Below are positions 16,001 to 24,284 of a DNA stretch of 64,000 bases, piece by piece. Positions within the stretch are counted from its first letter, which is position 1; each line of letters starts with the position of its first letter. A program made the position numbers and the translations under genes. Origin of the DNA: Krasilnikovia cinnamomea (GTDB taxonomy: Bacteria; Actinomycetota; Actinomycetes; Mycobacteriales; Micromonosporaceae); the NCBI RefSeq assembly GCF_004217545.1, contig NZ_SHKY01000001.1:3410001-3474000 (forward strand), given 5' to 3'. Below the pieces are notes generated by a model that was given only the letters and a program-made list of their open reading frames with translations, had not been told where the DNA came from and did no database searches.

Positions 16001-17143
16001 ATGATGGATGGAACTGACCTCGCGCGGCTCTGCAAGCAGCGTGGATGGAGCCGCGCTCGCCTCATGCTCGAACTGCGCAACGTCGCACGGGGCAAGGGGC
16101 GTGGGCTGCTGCCGGACGACCCAAGCCTGAAGCGGATGATCAGGGAGTGGGTTCACGGCCGACGAGGACTCTCGGCCGACTACGCCGCACTGTTCTCCGA
16201 CGTGTTCGGCGTGCCGTTCGCGGCGGGCCGGGGCAACGCCGCGCCGGTTCCCTCGCCTGTCGCAACGGATCTGGCAGCGCGACTGGCTGTCGCCGAGGCC
16301 ATTGACGCACCCTTGATCGTCTCGCTTGAGGCGCAGACGCAGTCATTCCGAACGCTTGATCGGCAACTCGGCGCCGCGCGCCTGCTGCAACAGACCGAGG
16401 CTCACGTCGGTCAGATGACCGACCTGTGGCGATACGCGTTGCCCGGCGCGCATCGCACGGTGCTCGCCGCTGCGCTTGCCGAGGCCGCCGCGCTCGCAGG
16501 CTGGCAAGCTCTGGACCTGGGTGATCCCGAGAAGGCGTGGTCGCTGCATGAAACCGCCAAGGCTGCCGCGCGGGAAAGCGGCATCCCTTCGATCGTCGCC
16601 CACGTAACGGCGCAGCAGGCTTACGCGCTGCTCGATCTCGGGCGGTCGGCGAGCGCGGTGACATTGATCCAGCACGCGCGGCAGGCGGCGAACGGCAAGG
16701 TGCCCGACCTGCTTCGCTCATGGTTGTGGGCAGCCGAAGCGGAAGCCCTCGCTGCAAATGGCGCGGCCGACGAGGCGCAAGAAGCCCTCGACCACGCTGG
16801 CGCCGCCCTGCCTTCTCAGGGCTTGGATGAAAGCCTGCCTTACCTGTTTCTCAACGAGGTGCATCTGGCCCGATGGCGCGGCCACTGCCTCGCCCGACTT
16901 GGAAAATCCGAGGCGGTGCAAGAGCTGGCCAATGCGGTGAACCTGCTCGATCCAACCTTTACGCGTGCAGCAGCGGGATTGCGGTGCGATCTCGCATTGG
17001 CGTACTCGGTTCGGGGCCAACACGAGGAGGCGCGTGCTGAGGCTCGCGTGGCCGAGGAGCTGGCCACGCGAACCGCGTCAGCACGTCAGCGGCGCCGGAT
17101 TGCGGCCCTGCTCACGAGCGGTACGGGGCCTTCGGGCCGCTAA
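16001..17143 (+). CDS. Pra-like regulator with helix-turn-helix-type N-terminus and TPR-like helices
   Basis: 380 residues from the ATG at 16001, chosen for GGAG seven bases upstream; 15983 is also in frame. The N-terminus (LARLCKQRGWSRARLMLELR, REWVHGRRGLSADYAALFSDVFGV) resembles the XRE-type DNA-binding part of streptomycete element regulators. Then come about 280 residues of helical pairs, for example AWSLHETAKAAARESG and ALAYSVRGQHEEARAEA, that look like TPRs. In pSAM2-type AICEs a pra gene at this place activates replication and transfer. Its 3' end overlaps the convergent Nudix gene by 32 bases. Confidence 0.75.
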   Translation: MMDGTDLARLCKQRGWSRARLMLELRNVARGKGRGLLPDDPSLKRMIREWVHGRRGLSADYAALFSDVFGVPFAAGRGNAAPVPSPVATDLAARLAVAEAIDAPLIVSLEAQTQSFRTLDRQLGAARLLQQTEAHVGQMTDLWRYALPGAHRTVLAAALAEAAALAGWQALDLGDPEKAWSLHETAKAAARESGIPSIVAHVTAQQAYALLDLGRSASAVTLIQHARQAANGKVPDLLRSWLWAAEAEALAANGAADEAQEALDHAGAALPSQGLDESLPYLFLNEVHLARWRGHCLARLGKSEAVQELANAVNLLDPTFTRAAAGLRCDLALAYSVRGQHEEARAEARVAEELATRTASARQRRRIAALLTSGTGPSGR

Positions 17144-17939
17144 TTGCGAGCACGTGGAGCAGCGCAACAAGCGTTCCAGAATTGCTCACCTGCCCCTTTG
17201 CGATTAGAGCCGGTACCTGCATGAGTGGCACCCACTCCATGCGCTGCATTTCGGTCTTCTCGGTGGGTTCGCCGACCAGCTCTGCGCCACGTGCAATGAA
17301 CACGTGGTGTGGAGTGTTGACCATGCCAATCATGGGCTCGAAGGTCACCAGATGCTCAATGTTGCGTGGCCGGTATCCCGTCTCCTCCTCGATCTCGCGG
17401 GCCGCTGCGTCTGCGGGCTCCTCGCCCTCGTCGACCAGGCCGCCGGGCAGTTCCCAATTCCACAGGTCGGGCACGAATCGGTGGCGCCACAGCAACAGCA
17501 CATGGGTGAGTTCGTCATTGAGGACCGCTGTCATGGCGGCCGTGGGCATCCACACCGTGTGGTGCTCGAAGCGCTGACCGTCCGGCAGTTCTACATCGGT
17601 GAGGTAGAGCTTGATCCATTCGGACTCATATAGCGGCGTTCGGCCGTGCACGTTCCAGCGGCTGATGTCGTCCGGTTCGGGTGTGGGCACTGTCGCCGGG
17701 ACTGCCTTGCTGGCGCGTGGCCGACCACCGACCCCGGCACGACCACGGGACTCATGCCACTCGATGATTCGGCGCGGTTTCCATACATGTGTACGAGTTC
17801 CGATGGTCTGGTCCGGCGCGGGCATCTGCCCACGTCGCCGGTAGCTACTGACGGCGGCTACCTCGATGCCGAGGTACGCCGCGACATCCTTCGTCGTCCA
17901 CCACTCAGCCTCGGGGTTGGGCCGCGATGTTGTCGTCAC
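17112..17939 (-). CDS. Nudix hydrolase with N-terminal helix-turn-helix (Pif-like)
   Basis: 275 residues from a GTG at 17939 with GGAGAG nine bases upstream; ATGs at 17990 and 17975 are in frame but weaker. The N-terminus holds a winged-helix DNA-binding segment (WWTTKDVAAYLGIEVAAVSSY, MPAPDQTIGTRTHVWKPRRI). The Nudix domain has a complete box, GX5EX7REUXEEXGU, in LVDEGEEPADAAAREIEEETGY-type order, with all metal-binding Glu present. It hydrolyses nucleoside diphosphates linked to another group. In pSAM2 the Nudix protein Pif blocks transfer to cells that already hold the element, and this gene is in the matching place. An IS21 element sits directly upstream and may have cut its promoter. Confidence 0.85.
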   Translation of the reverse strand: MTTTSRPNPEAEWWTTKDVAAYLGIEVAAVSSYRRRGQMPAPDQTIGTRTHVWKPRRIIEWHESRGRAGVGGRPRASKAVPATVPTPEPDDISRWNVHGRTPLYESEWIKLYLTDVELPDGQRFEHHTVWMPTAAMTAVLNDELTHVLLLWRHRFVPDLWNWELPGGLVDEGEEPADAAAREIEEETGYRPRNIEHLVTFEPMIGMVNTPHHVFIARGAELVGEPTEKTEMQRMEWVPLMQVPALIAKGQVSNSGTLVALLHVLAISGPKAPYRS

Positions 17940-18101
17940 CGAGTCATTCTCTCCGATTTTGCAGGGGGTAGCCATGCGGCGCTTGCCCATGCGGATTGCG
18001 CTGTCAACGGTCAGGACGAAGTCCTGTCCTGCGGTCTTGTGACCTCCGTGTGGGCGGACAGCGGAATTCCGTGCTGGTGGCCAGGTGATCTCCTGCTGGG
18101 T

Positions 18102-18953
18102 TTAGGTGGTCAAGGGCTGCACCCCCTTGCCGGCGAGGGCCTGGGCCAGGCGGTGGCTGTCGCCCTTGGTGGTGATCAGGTGGGCATGGTGCAGCAGCCG
18201 GTCCACGGTCGCCGTGGCCAGGGTCTTCGGCATGATGGTGTCGAAGCCGGACGGGTGGATGTTGCTGGTGACCGCCACCGACCGGCGTTCGTAGGCGGCG
18301 TCGACGACGCGGTAGAACGCCTCGGCGGCGTCCTGCCCGGCGGGCAGCATGCCGATGTCGTCGACCACGATCAGGTCGGCCCGGCAGATCCGGGCGACGG
18401 TGCGGGCCACGGACCCGTCGGCCTTGGCTCGGCCGACCGCGGTGGTCAGTGTTTCGAGGGTGAACCAGGCCACCCGCAGGTCGTTGTCGATCGCGGTGTG
18501 GGCGAGGGCTTCGACGAAGTGGCTCTTGCCGGTGCCGGACGGGCCGGCGATGGCGAGGTTTTCCGCTCGGCCGATCCATTCCAGGGTGGACAGCGCCTGT
18601 TGAGTGGCCGCCGGGATCGACGATTCGTCCGGTCGCCAGGTGGCGAAGGTCTTGCCGGCGGGGAAGTTCGCGCTCTTGCGGCGCATCCGCCGGGTCGCGG
18701 CGTCACGGCCGATGACCTCCTCGGTGAGCAGCACGCGGAGGACTTCGGCGGGGTCCCAGCGTTGGGCCTTGGCGGTGGCGATGACCTCGGGGGCGGCGGC
18801 GCGCAGGTAGGGCAGTCGCATCCGGCGCAGCAGCGCCTCCAGCTCGGCCGGCAACGCCGGCGCCGCCGGAGCCGTGGTGGTGCGCCGGCCGCGGGGCCGC
18901 GGCGCCGGGGTGGTCACGTCCATCGTGAGGTCCGTGGTGGTGTCGGTGGTCAT
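18102..18953 (-). CDS. istB: IS21 helper ATPase
   Basis: 283 residues. The start overlaps the istA stop by four bases (18950-18953). AAA+ ATPase of the DnaC/IstB type: Walker A AGPSGTGKSHF near residue 146, Walker B DLIVVDDIGML, and the arginine-rich helper segment (RMRRKSANFPAGKTFATW) before it. IstB bends target DNA and stimulates IstA. All ATPase motifs are intact. Confidence 0.93.
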   Translation of the reverse strand: MTTDTTTDLTMDVTTPAPRPRGRRTTTAPAAPALPAELEALLRRMRLPYLRAAAPEVIATAKAQRWDPAEVLRVLLTEEVIGRDAATRRMRRKSANFPAGKTFATWRPDESSIPAATQQALSTLEWIGRAENLAIAGPSGTGKSHFVEALAHTAIDNDLRVAWFTLETLTTAVGRAKADGSVARTVARICRADLIVVDDIGMLPAGQDAAEAFYRVVDAAYERRSVAVTSNIHPSGFDTIMPKTLATATVDRLLHHAHLITTKGDSHRLAQALAGKGVQPLTT

Positions 18954-20446
18954 GCGCCGAATCCTGTCCAGGGGCCGGTGCCGGGCTGGGCCGAGTGGGC
19001 TTCGTCGGCGACCACTACGTCGGCCGGGTCGCCGGCGCAGGACAGGTGGTCCAGGATCGCGGCCAGGTCGTGCTCGGCGAACCGGCCGGCCGCGGCGGCC
19101 AGGCCCAACGCGTGGTCGACCCGGTCGGCGCCGACGATCGCGGCCAACTCCACGGCCCGGGCCATCTTGGCCCGCACCCTGGTCGCGCCGCTGGCAGCGG
19201 CCTCCACGAGCCAGTCGTGGGCACCCGCGCCGAGGGCCAGGAACGCCGCCTCCTGCCGGGTTCGGGCCCGTGGCCGCGGCGGGCGTGGCCCGTTGCCGCC
19301 GGGATGTCCCGGGTAGTGTTCGTCGGCGATCCGCGGGTGGCCCGGAGTCGACAGCCGGTGCCGGGCGATCTCGGCCACGCCGGTGCCGGTCATCGCGGCG
19401 ATGGCCAACTCGTCGCCCACGACACGGCACCACACCCGCGACCCGACGTGCCCCGGCGGGGTGGAGTACCGCACCGACCCGAACCGCACCGTCTGGTCGT
19501 CGTTGACCAGCCGCTCTTCGCCCAACGCGGCGGCGTGCGGGTCGGCCGGCAGCACATGCAGCAGCTCCCGCTCGACGGCCAGCCGCTCGACCGGCGCCAC
19601 CCCGGTCTCCCGATGCGGCCGGGCGTTGACGTGATCACACCACTCGTCCGCGGCAACTACCAGCTCCGTGAAGCTGGTGTACTGGCCGCGCAGATTCGCC
19701 GACGTGGGCACCAGATCCTGCTTGGCGATCTTCACGGTGGCCTCCACGCCGCCCTTGGTCTCCGGGTCGAACGGCTCACACGACTCCACCTTGCAGCCGT
19801 AGTGCCGGCCCGCCGCCACGATCACCGGGTGCCGCACCGGCACCCCGGCCACGTGCTCCACCGTCACGGTCTTCGCGTTGTCGCCGAGCAGATACGTTGG
19901 CGCGCCGCCGATGCGCCGCAGCGCGGCGTCCACACACGACACCAGGGTGCCCAACGTCTGATCCCAGGTCGGGATGACCACCCGGAACCGGGACCAGGCC
20001 AGCCACGCGCAGAACAGACTCGTGCGCCGCCCGTCGATGCGCGGCCCGTCGCCCCAGTCGAACTGCAGCCACAGCCCCGGCTCGGGCACCCACGGCCGAT
20101 ACGTGCGCCGCCGCCCGGCCCGCCACGCGTCCTTGGCCGCCCGCACCGCCCGCCGCGTGGTCCGCTCGGTGCCGGTGAACCCCATCGCCACCAGCCGCTC
20201 ATGCACCCGATCCGCCCGAATCTTTCCCTGCGACCGGTCCACCAACTCCTCGACCTTCGGCAGGAACGCATCGATCAACTTCGGCCGCCCTACCCGCACG
20301 AACGGGTCCCCGCCGGCGTCGCGCACCGCCACATACCGCTGCACCGTCTTCGGATCACAGCCGGCCAACTGCCCCGCTGAGTACGCGCAGCGGGTCAGGT
20401 CGTACGCCTCCAAGATTTCCATGATCTCCCTGTCAGACTTGGTCAC
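18950..20446 (-). CDS. istA: IS21 transposase
   Basis: 498 residues from a GTG at 20446 with GGAG just upstream; the frame is open to a GTG at 20488. It has an N-terminal helix-turn-helix (DLTRCAYSAGQLAGCDPKTV), a middle rve-type catalytic domain (WLQFDWGDGPRIDGR with the first Asp; LLGDNAKTVT; GGVEATVKIAK with the catalytic Glu) and a C-terminal Mu-type domain. The three catalytic acids are present, so it is probably active. It reads leftward into istB as a coupled pair. Confidence 0.93.
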   Translation of the reverse strand: MTKSDREIMEILEAYDLTRCAYSAGQLAGCDPKTVQRYVAVRDAGGDPFVRVGRPKLIDAFLPKVEELVDRSQGKIRADRVHERLVAMGFTGTERTTRRAVRAAKDAWRAGRRRTYRPWVPEPGLWLQFDWGDGPRIDGRRTSLFCAWLAWSRFRVVIPTWDQTLGTLVSCVDAALRRIGGAPTYLLGDNAKTVTVEHVAGVPVRHPVIVAAGRHYGCKVESCEPFDPETKGGVEATVKIAKQDLVPTSANLRGQYTSFTELVVAADEWCDHVNARPHRETGVAPVERLAVERELLHVLPADPHAAALGEERLVNDDQTVRFGSVRYSTPPGHVGSRVWCRVVGDELAIAAMTGTGVAEIARHRLSTPGHPRIADEHYPGHPGGNGPRPPRPRARTRQEAAFLALGAGAHDWLVEAAASGATRVRAKMARAVELAAIVGADRVDHALGLAAAAGRFAEHDLAAILDHLSCAGDPADVVVADEAHSAQPGTGPWTGFGA

Positions 20447-20686
20447 GGTCTCTCCGGTCGGTCGGGTTGCAAGGTCAGCAACCGGCACCCAACCCGACCG
20501 GAGAGATCCACTTCACGTGGCCATGACGGAGATCACCTGACCGCCCACCAGGAATTCCGGTGTCCGCGAGCCGGGACTCAACTGTCCGTCAGCAAGGATT
20601 TTCGCCTGTCCGCTCGCATGCGCAAGGGCTACTTACGCGCGCGTTGGCACCAGATGGATCTAGAGCACTCGGGTGAGCCACTGTTC

Positions 20687-20721
20687 GGCACCAGCCGACG
20701 AACGCGGTCGCGTCCTATGGA
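20687..20721 (+). repeat. Imperfect inner copy of the attR-flanking sequence
   Basis: GGCACCAGCCGAC followed by AAC, GGTCGC and CCTATGGA in order closely matches 21598-21632, the 35 bases that run into attR (GGCACCGGCCGAC, AAC, GGTCGC, CCTACGGA). Most positions agree. It reads as an old right end or an integrase arm-site duplicate, mirroring the inner att copy at 9430. Confidence 0.55.
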
Positions 20722-20729
20722 GTGGCGCC

Positions 20730-21398
20730 CTACGGAGCGGGCGTGGCACCCGGCGACTGCTCGGACCGCCGCCGTTGCCACGCTGCATAGGTGCCTTCTC
20801 GCACCACGTCAGCGAGTTCGTTAGCCGATTGCACGTAGGCCAGTGCGGCTCCAGGCTCGGGGGCTGCCTTCCCATGTGCCACGTCGTTTCGTAGAGAGCG
20901 GAGCGAGGCTAGGGCCCTGTAGGTGTCATCGGAGATGGCCCCCTGCTCAAGGAGGATAGACGTTGCGGTTCGGCCGCTGACGCTGCGACCCGCCCCCAGC
21001 CTGCTACGTACGTTGAGTGGCGACACGTCCGCCGCCGCACTGGCAAGGATGTCCTCCAGGAGCCCCCAGGACGCGACTACGGCATAGGTCGGGTTGTTGC
21101 CTGCGGAACGTGCGATCTCCTGGAATCCGTGCTCCAGTCGATCGATCTCGGCAACAACTGGGGCTTCGGCGATAGCTAGATGATCTACGTCCTCGACGCG
21201 GTTTGCCTCGGCCTCAACTGCCTGCTCCACTTGCCGCTCGGCTTCGCCGAACTCGGCACCGAAGCTACCTGCACTCAGGGACTTGAGTTGACCAATACGG
21301 GCTGATATTGGCTTTCTCAGTACCAGGAGCGCGGTCAGCGCCACGGCTGGCCACACTAGATGATCGACCATGGCGGCGACGAACTCAAACCCATCCAC
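20730..21398 (-). CDS. Membrane-anchored coiled-coil protein with HEPN/DUF4145-like C-terminus
   Basis: 222 residues. An N-terminal membrane helix (LVWPAVALTALLVLRK) is followed by a charged coiled coil (EFGEAERQVEQAVEAEANRVE). A C-terminal all-helical domain contains LASLRSLRNDVAHG; the RNDVAH segment matches the R-X4-6-H motif of HEPN RNases and DUF4145 proteins. Such proteins occur in abortive-infection and toxin systems, but many are not nucleases. It lies between the inner and outer right ends of the element, the typical cargo position. A defence role is inferred, not shown. Confidence 0.7.
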   Translation of the reverse strand: MDGFEFVAAMVDHLVWPAVALTALLVLRKPISARIGQLKSLSAGSFGAEFGEAERQVEQAVEAEANRVEDVDHLAIAEAPVVAEIDRLEHGFQEIARSAGNNPTYAVVASWGLLEDILASAAADVSPLNVRSRLGAGRSVSGRTATSILLEQGAISDDTYRALASLRSLRNDVAHGKAAPEPGAALAYVQSANELADVVREGTYAAWQRRRSEQSPGATPAP

Positions 21399-21625
21399 AC
21401 GGGGATTCTGCCCCGTGTGGGCGACCGTGGGCGGCAGGCACGTCGTTACGATCTGGCGAGAAATCAGGCGCTGATACCGCGCGAGTGCTGCTCACCGATT
21501 GCTCACACAGGCGTTGGTCAAGGACGGGTCGAGGCGGCAACCGGCGACACTGCGGAGTGGCGTGAGCTGCACAGGTGTACGCGATTGGCAAACGACCGGC
21601 ACCGGCCGACAAACAAGGTCGCACC

Positions 21626-21669
21626 CTACGGATCAGAAGGTTAGGGGTTCGAGTCCCTTCGGGCGCGCA
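21626..21669 (+). repeat. attR: second copy of the 44-bp tRNA repeat
   Basis: A perfect copy of 7905-7948, holding only the 3' half of tRNA-Arg with no 5' half beside it. This marks the right boundary of the integrated element. Confidence 0.95.
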
Positions 21670-21674
21670 AAACA

Positions 21675-21710
21675 GAAGCCCTGACCAGCGGAAACGCTGA
21701 TCAGGGCTTC
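21675..21710 (+). terminator. Original tRNA-Arg terminator displaced to the right of attR
   Basis: GAAGCCCTGA (21675-21684) pairs with TCAGGGCTTC (21701-21710), with inner pairing CAGCG/CGCTG around GAAA. In the uninterrupted chromosome it would follow the tRNA gene directly. Confidence 0.8.
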
Positions 21711-21852
21711 AACTTCGTCTATGTGGAATTTGAACTGCCCCCCGAAAACCCCCCGATAACGCGGGCGGGCGATCAGTTTCCGGGCCCAGTTGCGGCGCTG
21801 GCGCTGTCCTGGAGTCGTGCTCGCCGGCGACTAGCACCAGCGGTGTCGGCAG

Positions 21853-22585
21853 CTAGGGCGTGTTTCAGAAGGGGCTGCGAGGGTGGCCGGGTGAAGTCAC
21901 GGCGTGGCGGTGATCGATAACGGGCGAGGTCTCCGGTACTTGGTTCAACGACCAAGAAGCACCAAACACCGGAGACCTCGTGGCCACCCTAGCGGTGACG
22001 AGGCGGCATGGCCTGAGGGACGCGCAGTGGGCTGTCCGGGCCCCGTTGCTTCCTGCGCCGAGGACGGGTCGTCCGCCGAAATGGACGAAACGGCAGCTCA
22101 TTGACGGGATCCGGTGGCGGATCAGAGTCGGGGCGCCGTGGCGCGATGTCCCCGAGCAGTACGCGCCGTGGCAGACGATCTACGGGCTGTTCCGCCGGTG
22201 GCAACGCGACGGTACGTGGGCGCGGCTGCTCGCGGCATTGCAGGCACACGCCGATGCCGCCGAGCGCATCGACTGGGACGTCAGCGTGGACTCCACGGTC
22301 AGCCGCGCCCATCAACACGCCGCCGGAGCGCGCCAAGCTGGCCACGCGCAGAAGGAACCTCCGGGCGGTGTGCAGGCCGAGCCCGCCGATCACGCGTTGG
22401 GTCGCTCCCGCGGCGGCCTGACTACCAAGACGCATCTAGCCTGCGAGCAGGGCCAGAAGCCGTTGTCGCTGGTGCTGACCGCGGGTCAGCGTGGAGACAG
22501 CCCCCAGTTCACCGCCGTGCTCGACAAGATCAGCGTTGCCCGGCTCGGCGCTGGTCGGCCCCGTACTCGCCCGGACCGGGTCCTC
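21853..22585 (+). mobile_element. IS5-family element remnant (right end lost)
   Basis: The left end is near GGGCGTGTTTCAGAAGG at about 21853. A large hairpin (CGAGGTCTCCGGT at 21923-21935 with ACCGGAGACCTCG at 21968-21980) covers the transposase start. The transposase frame runs normally to about 22585 and then changes into unrelated sequence, so the catalytic end and the right inverted repeat are missing. Confidence 0.7.
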
Positions 22586-22897
22586 ATGTCGGACCGGCGG
22601 CACGTGTGGGCCGGTTCCGCCGGTAATGACCCGGTGTCCAAGCCGGAGGTCGCCGGCAAGTACGTCATGGGGTTACCGATCGTCGGGACCTGGCTCAGCG
22701 AGGCGTACGCCGACGGCCACGGCATGAGCCCGCACGAGGCAGAGTTCGGTGCCAACCAGTACGTCGTCGACACCAGCGGTCACAGCGACTACTGGAACAA
22801 CGGCAGCAAGAGCCTGGCAAATCAGGCTGCCGTGGTGGTCGGTCAGTACTCCTACGCCGGGCTGGAACACGGCCAGGCCCCGCCGAACATCAGCTGA
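21980..22897 (+). pseudogene. Chimeric frame: truncated IS5 transposase joined to a DUF1023 hydrolase tail
   Basis: One open frame of 305 codons from a GTG at 21980. Residues 1 to about 202 are an IS5-type transposase: DUF4096 part WRIRVGAPWRDVPEQY, first catalytic Asp in DVSVDSTVSRAHQH, then GLTTKTHLA and GQRGDSPQF. From about residue 205 the sequence is the C-terminus of a DUF1023 alpha/beta-hydrolase: HVWAGSAGNDPVSKPE, FGANQYVVDTSGHSDYW and the active-site His in SGHSDYW. The hydrolase has lost its nucleophile part and the transposase its later Asp/Glu, so neither should be active. The junction looks like a deletion starting inside the IS. Confidence 0.8.
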
Positions 22898-22909
22898 GCA
22901 GGAGCAGAC

Positions 22910-23410
22910 ATGACGATTCCACCAGTGAGGCAGAAGCTGGCCGCCGCCACCGCGGCTTGCCTTTTCCTGCTCGGCGCTACGGTTGGATGCGACAAGGGGA
23001 GTGACGACGTGCAGACCAGAAACGCCGACGACGTAGCCCGCGAGGTACAGCAGTACGCCGATCAGGTCGTCACGATCATCGGTGACACGAAGCTGACCAA
23101 CGGGGTGGTCGACACCTCGCCCTGCGAGGGCAAACGCGGCGAAACGGACGGTGACATCCGAACCACCTACGGCATCTACCAACTACCGGTGTCCGACCAC
23201 GCCGCTGCGATCGGCCGGCTGCGACAGGCATGGAATGCCGCCGGCTGGCGGATCACCGACGACCGGACAGTCGGCCAGCGCGGCGAAGGCGTCCTGGCAG
23301 CGGAGGCTCCCAACGGAGGCCTCAACGCCTCCATCACCAGCACCACTCCCCCGACCCACGTGAAACTCTCCATCTATTCCGCCTGCTACCAAACCGCCAA
23401 AGCCGGATAG
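22910..23410 (+). CDS. Lipoprotein once paired with a DUF1023 hydrolase
   Basis: 166 residues with a strong ribosome site (GAGCAGGAGCAG) and a lipoprotein signal, LAAATAACLFLLGATVGC. The mature domain contains two Cys residues (SPCEGKRG, YSACYQ) and a pattern (DHAAAIGRLRQAWNAAGWRI) common to small actinobacterial lipoproteins encoded next to DUF1023 hydrolases. Its start is only 12 bases after the hydrolase fragment, so it was the second gene of that operon and is now orphaned. The reading frame is intact, but expression is uncertain after loss of the upstream region. Confidence 0.75.
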   Translation: MTIPPVRQKLAAATAACLFLLGATVGCDKGSDDVQTRNADDVAREVQQYADQVVTIIGDTKLTNGVVDTSPCEGKRGETDGDIRTTYGIYQLPVSDHAAAIGRLRQAWNAAGWRITDDRTVGQRGEGVLAAEAPNGGLNASITSTTPPTHVKLSIYSACYQTAKAG

Positions 23411-23756
23411 GGCACCGGCAACACCCAAGCAGGCATGCCCAACCTGACCTGCGAGAGCGTCCCTCCGCTGGATGTGACATGCAGCCCACCGGGCCAGGCA
23501 CAGGCGGTCGAACGGGTCGCTCAGCGTGCGCCGGAGAGCTTCGCCCAGCTGCCGCACGGCGCGACCTATCGCAGTGACCTTGCGTAGCAGTCCCAGTTGC
23601 GTCGAGCCGTGACGCCGCACCATCCAAGGAGCCATCCAGGTTCTCGGCCCAGCTGGAGCCATGTACTCGGGCTCCGGCATTTGCGCTGCCAGGTCAGCAC
23701 CATGTCGAGGCGGCGTTTCGTCTGGGCGCGCATGTGCCAGTGTGGGATCCGTGCCG
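23411..23756. other. Gap with no convincing gene
   Basis: About 346 bases. A 50-codon frame (23435-23587) has no clear ribosome site and no known relatives that I recognise. Leftward frames overlap flanking genes. Nothing else seen. Confidence 0.4.
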
Positions 23757-24284
23757 ATGACCGATACCGGGACCCGTTCCCCCCGCGAGGAGGCCAAGCG
23801 CCGGCTTCGCTCACTCGCCCTGCTGGAGCTGTTGAACATTCCCCTGCAGGCATGGCTATGGTTCTCGTTGACGGCTCTGCCGCTGACAGTGGCGAACCTC
23901 GCGGGCTTTGGAGCGTTCGCCCTGCTCCTCGTGGTGGCCGCCGCGTACTGGTCACTCAAGTTGCGACAGCTGCGCCGCCGAGAGCCACTGCTGCCTGGTC
24001 ATCGTCTTCTCGCCACCGCGCGGGTGGTGCTACCGGTGGCGCTGGCAGCCGTGCTGATTGTCTGCATCGTCGCCGCTGTGCGGCTCCCTGGTGCGCAGTC
24101 GTGGCCGGGGCTGGCGTTCGGCATCTTTGCGGTTCTCGAGTACATCAACTACTTCCACGTGCAGCTCATGCATGACACTCGTGCGGACCTTCGTCGGCTC
24201 ATCACGGTGGGATTCCGTCCCGCCCACCTTGCTCGTGACCTGGCGCGTCACCGACAGCGCGGGCGCGGCCCTTCCCCGAGCTGA
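23757..24284 (+). CDS. Multi-span membrane protein, function unknown
   Basis: 175 residues from the ATG at 23757. Four hydrophobic helices are visible, for example VANLAGFGAFALLLVVAAAYW and VVLPVALAAVLIVCIVAAV, with a basic N-terminus (REEAKRRLRSL) and a basic C-terminal tail (HLARDLARHRQRGRG). The segment FAVLEYINYFHVQLMHDTRAD holds conserved-looking aromatic and His residues. It probably lies in the cytoplasmic membrane. No family recognised. Confidence 0.7.
   Translation: MTDTGTRSPREEAKRRLRSLALLELLNIPLQAWLWFSLTALPLTVANLAGFGAFALLLVVAAAYWSLKLRQLRRREPLLPGHRLLATARVVLPVALAAVLIVCIVAAVRLPGAQSWPGLAFGIFAVLEYINYFHVQLMHDTRADLRRLITVGFRPAHLARDLARHRQRGRGPSPS

Larger units (their letters stand above)
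18002..20618 (-). mobile_element. IS21-family insertion sequence with 5-bp target duplication
   Basis: The element runs from TG at 18002 to CA at 20618 (2617 bp) and is flanked by TGCGC at 17997-18001 and 20619-20623. The two ends share diverged multiple inverted repeats. The left outer and right outer ends share CGG-CAGG-CGAA-TCCT in order. The inner pair is GGTGGCCAGGTGATCTCC against GGAGATCACCTGACCGCCC, with CGGAATTCC nearby. It encodes istA and istB. IS21 elements move by cut-and-paste through a circular dimer. Confidence 0.9.
7905..21669. mobile_element. AICE-like integrative element in tRNA-Arg
   Basis: A 13.7-kb insertion bounded by the 44-bp repeats. Its backbone holds an integrase (9527-10879), an Xis-like gene (11910-12275), a zinc-finger-like protein, a DUF3631 ATPase, two small conserved genes, a Pra-like regulator and a Nudix gene. 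This order resembles pSAM2-type AICEs, where pra and pif (a Nudix protein) control replication and transfer. I found no FtsK/TraB-type translocase and no RepSA or prim-pol replication gene. The element is therefore probably defective, mobilisable only, or uses an unfamiliar replication module. An IS21 copy has inserted at 18002-20618. Degraded inner copies of the ends lie near 9433 and 20687. Confidence 0.85.
21399..21979. other. Right end of the element and left end of an IS5-type remnant
   Basis: About 580 bases without a gene. It contains a TGCTCACCGATTGCTCAC motif near 21484 that matches TGCTCACGGATTGCTCAC near attL (8018-8038), a likely integrase arm site. It also contains attR (21626-21669), the tRNA-side hairpin (21675-21710) and the left end of an IS5-type element from about 21853. 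Confidence 0.6.

Noticed and set aside
17646..19316. A 556-codon rightward frame
   Set aside because: Mirror of istB and istA on the other strand, which have full catalytic motifs.
18995..20380. A 461-codon rightward frame
   Set aside because: Antisense to istA; Gly/Arg/Pro-rich with no domain.
23183..23959. A 258-codon leftward frame between the lipoprotein and membrane genes
   Set aside because: Overlaps both real genes in part. No domain, no ribosome site.
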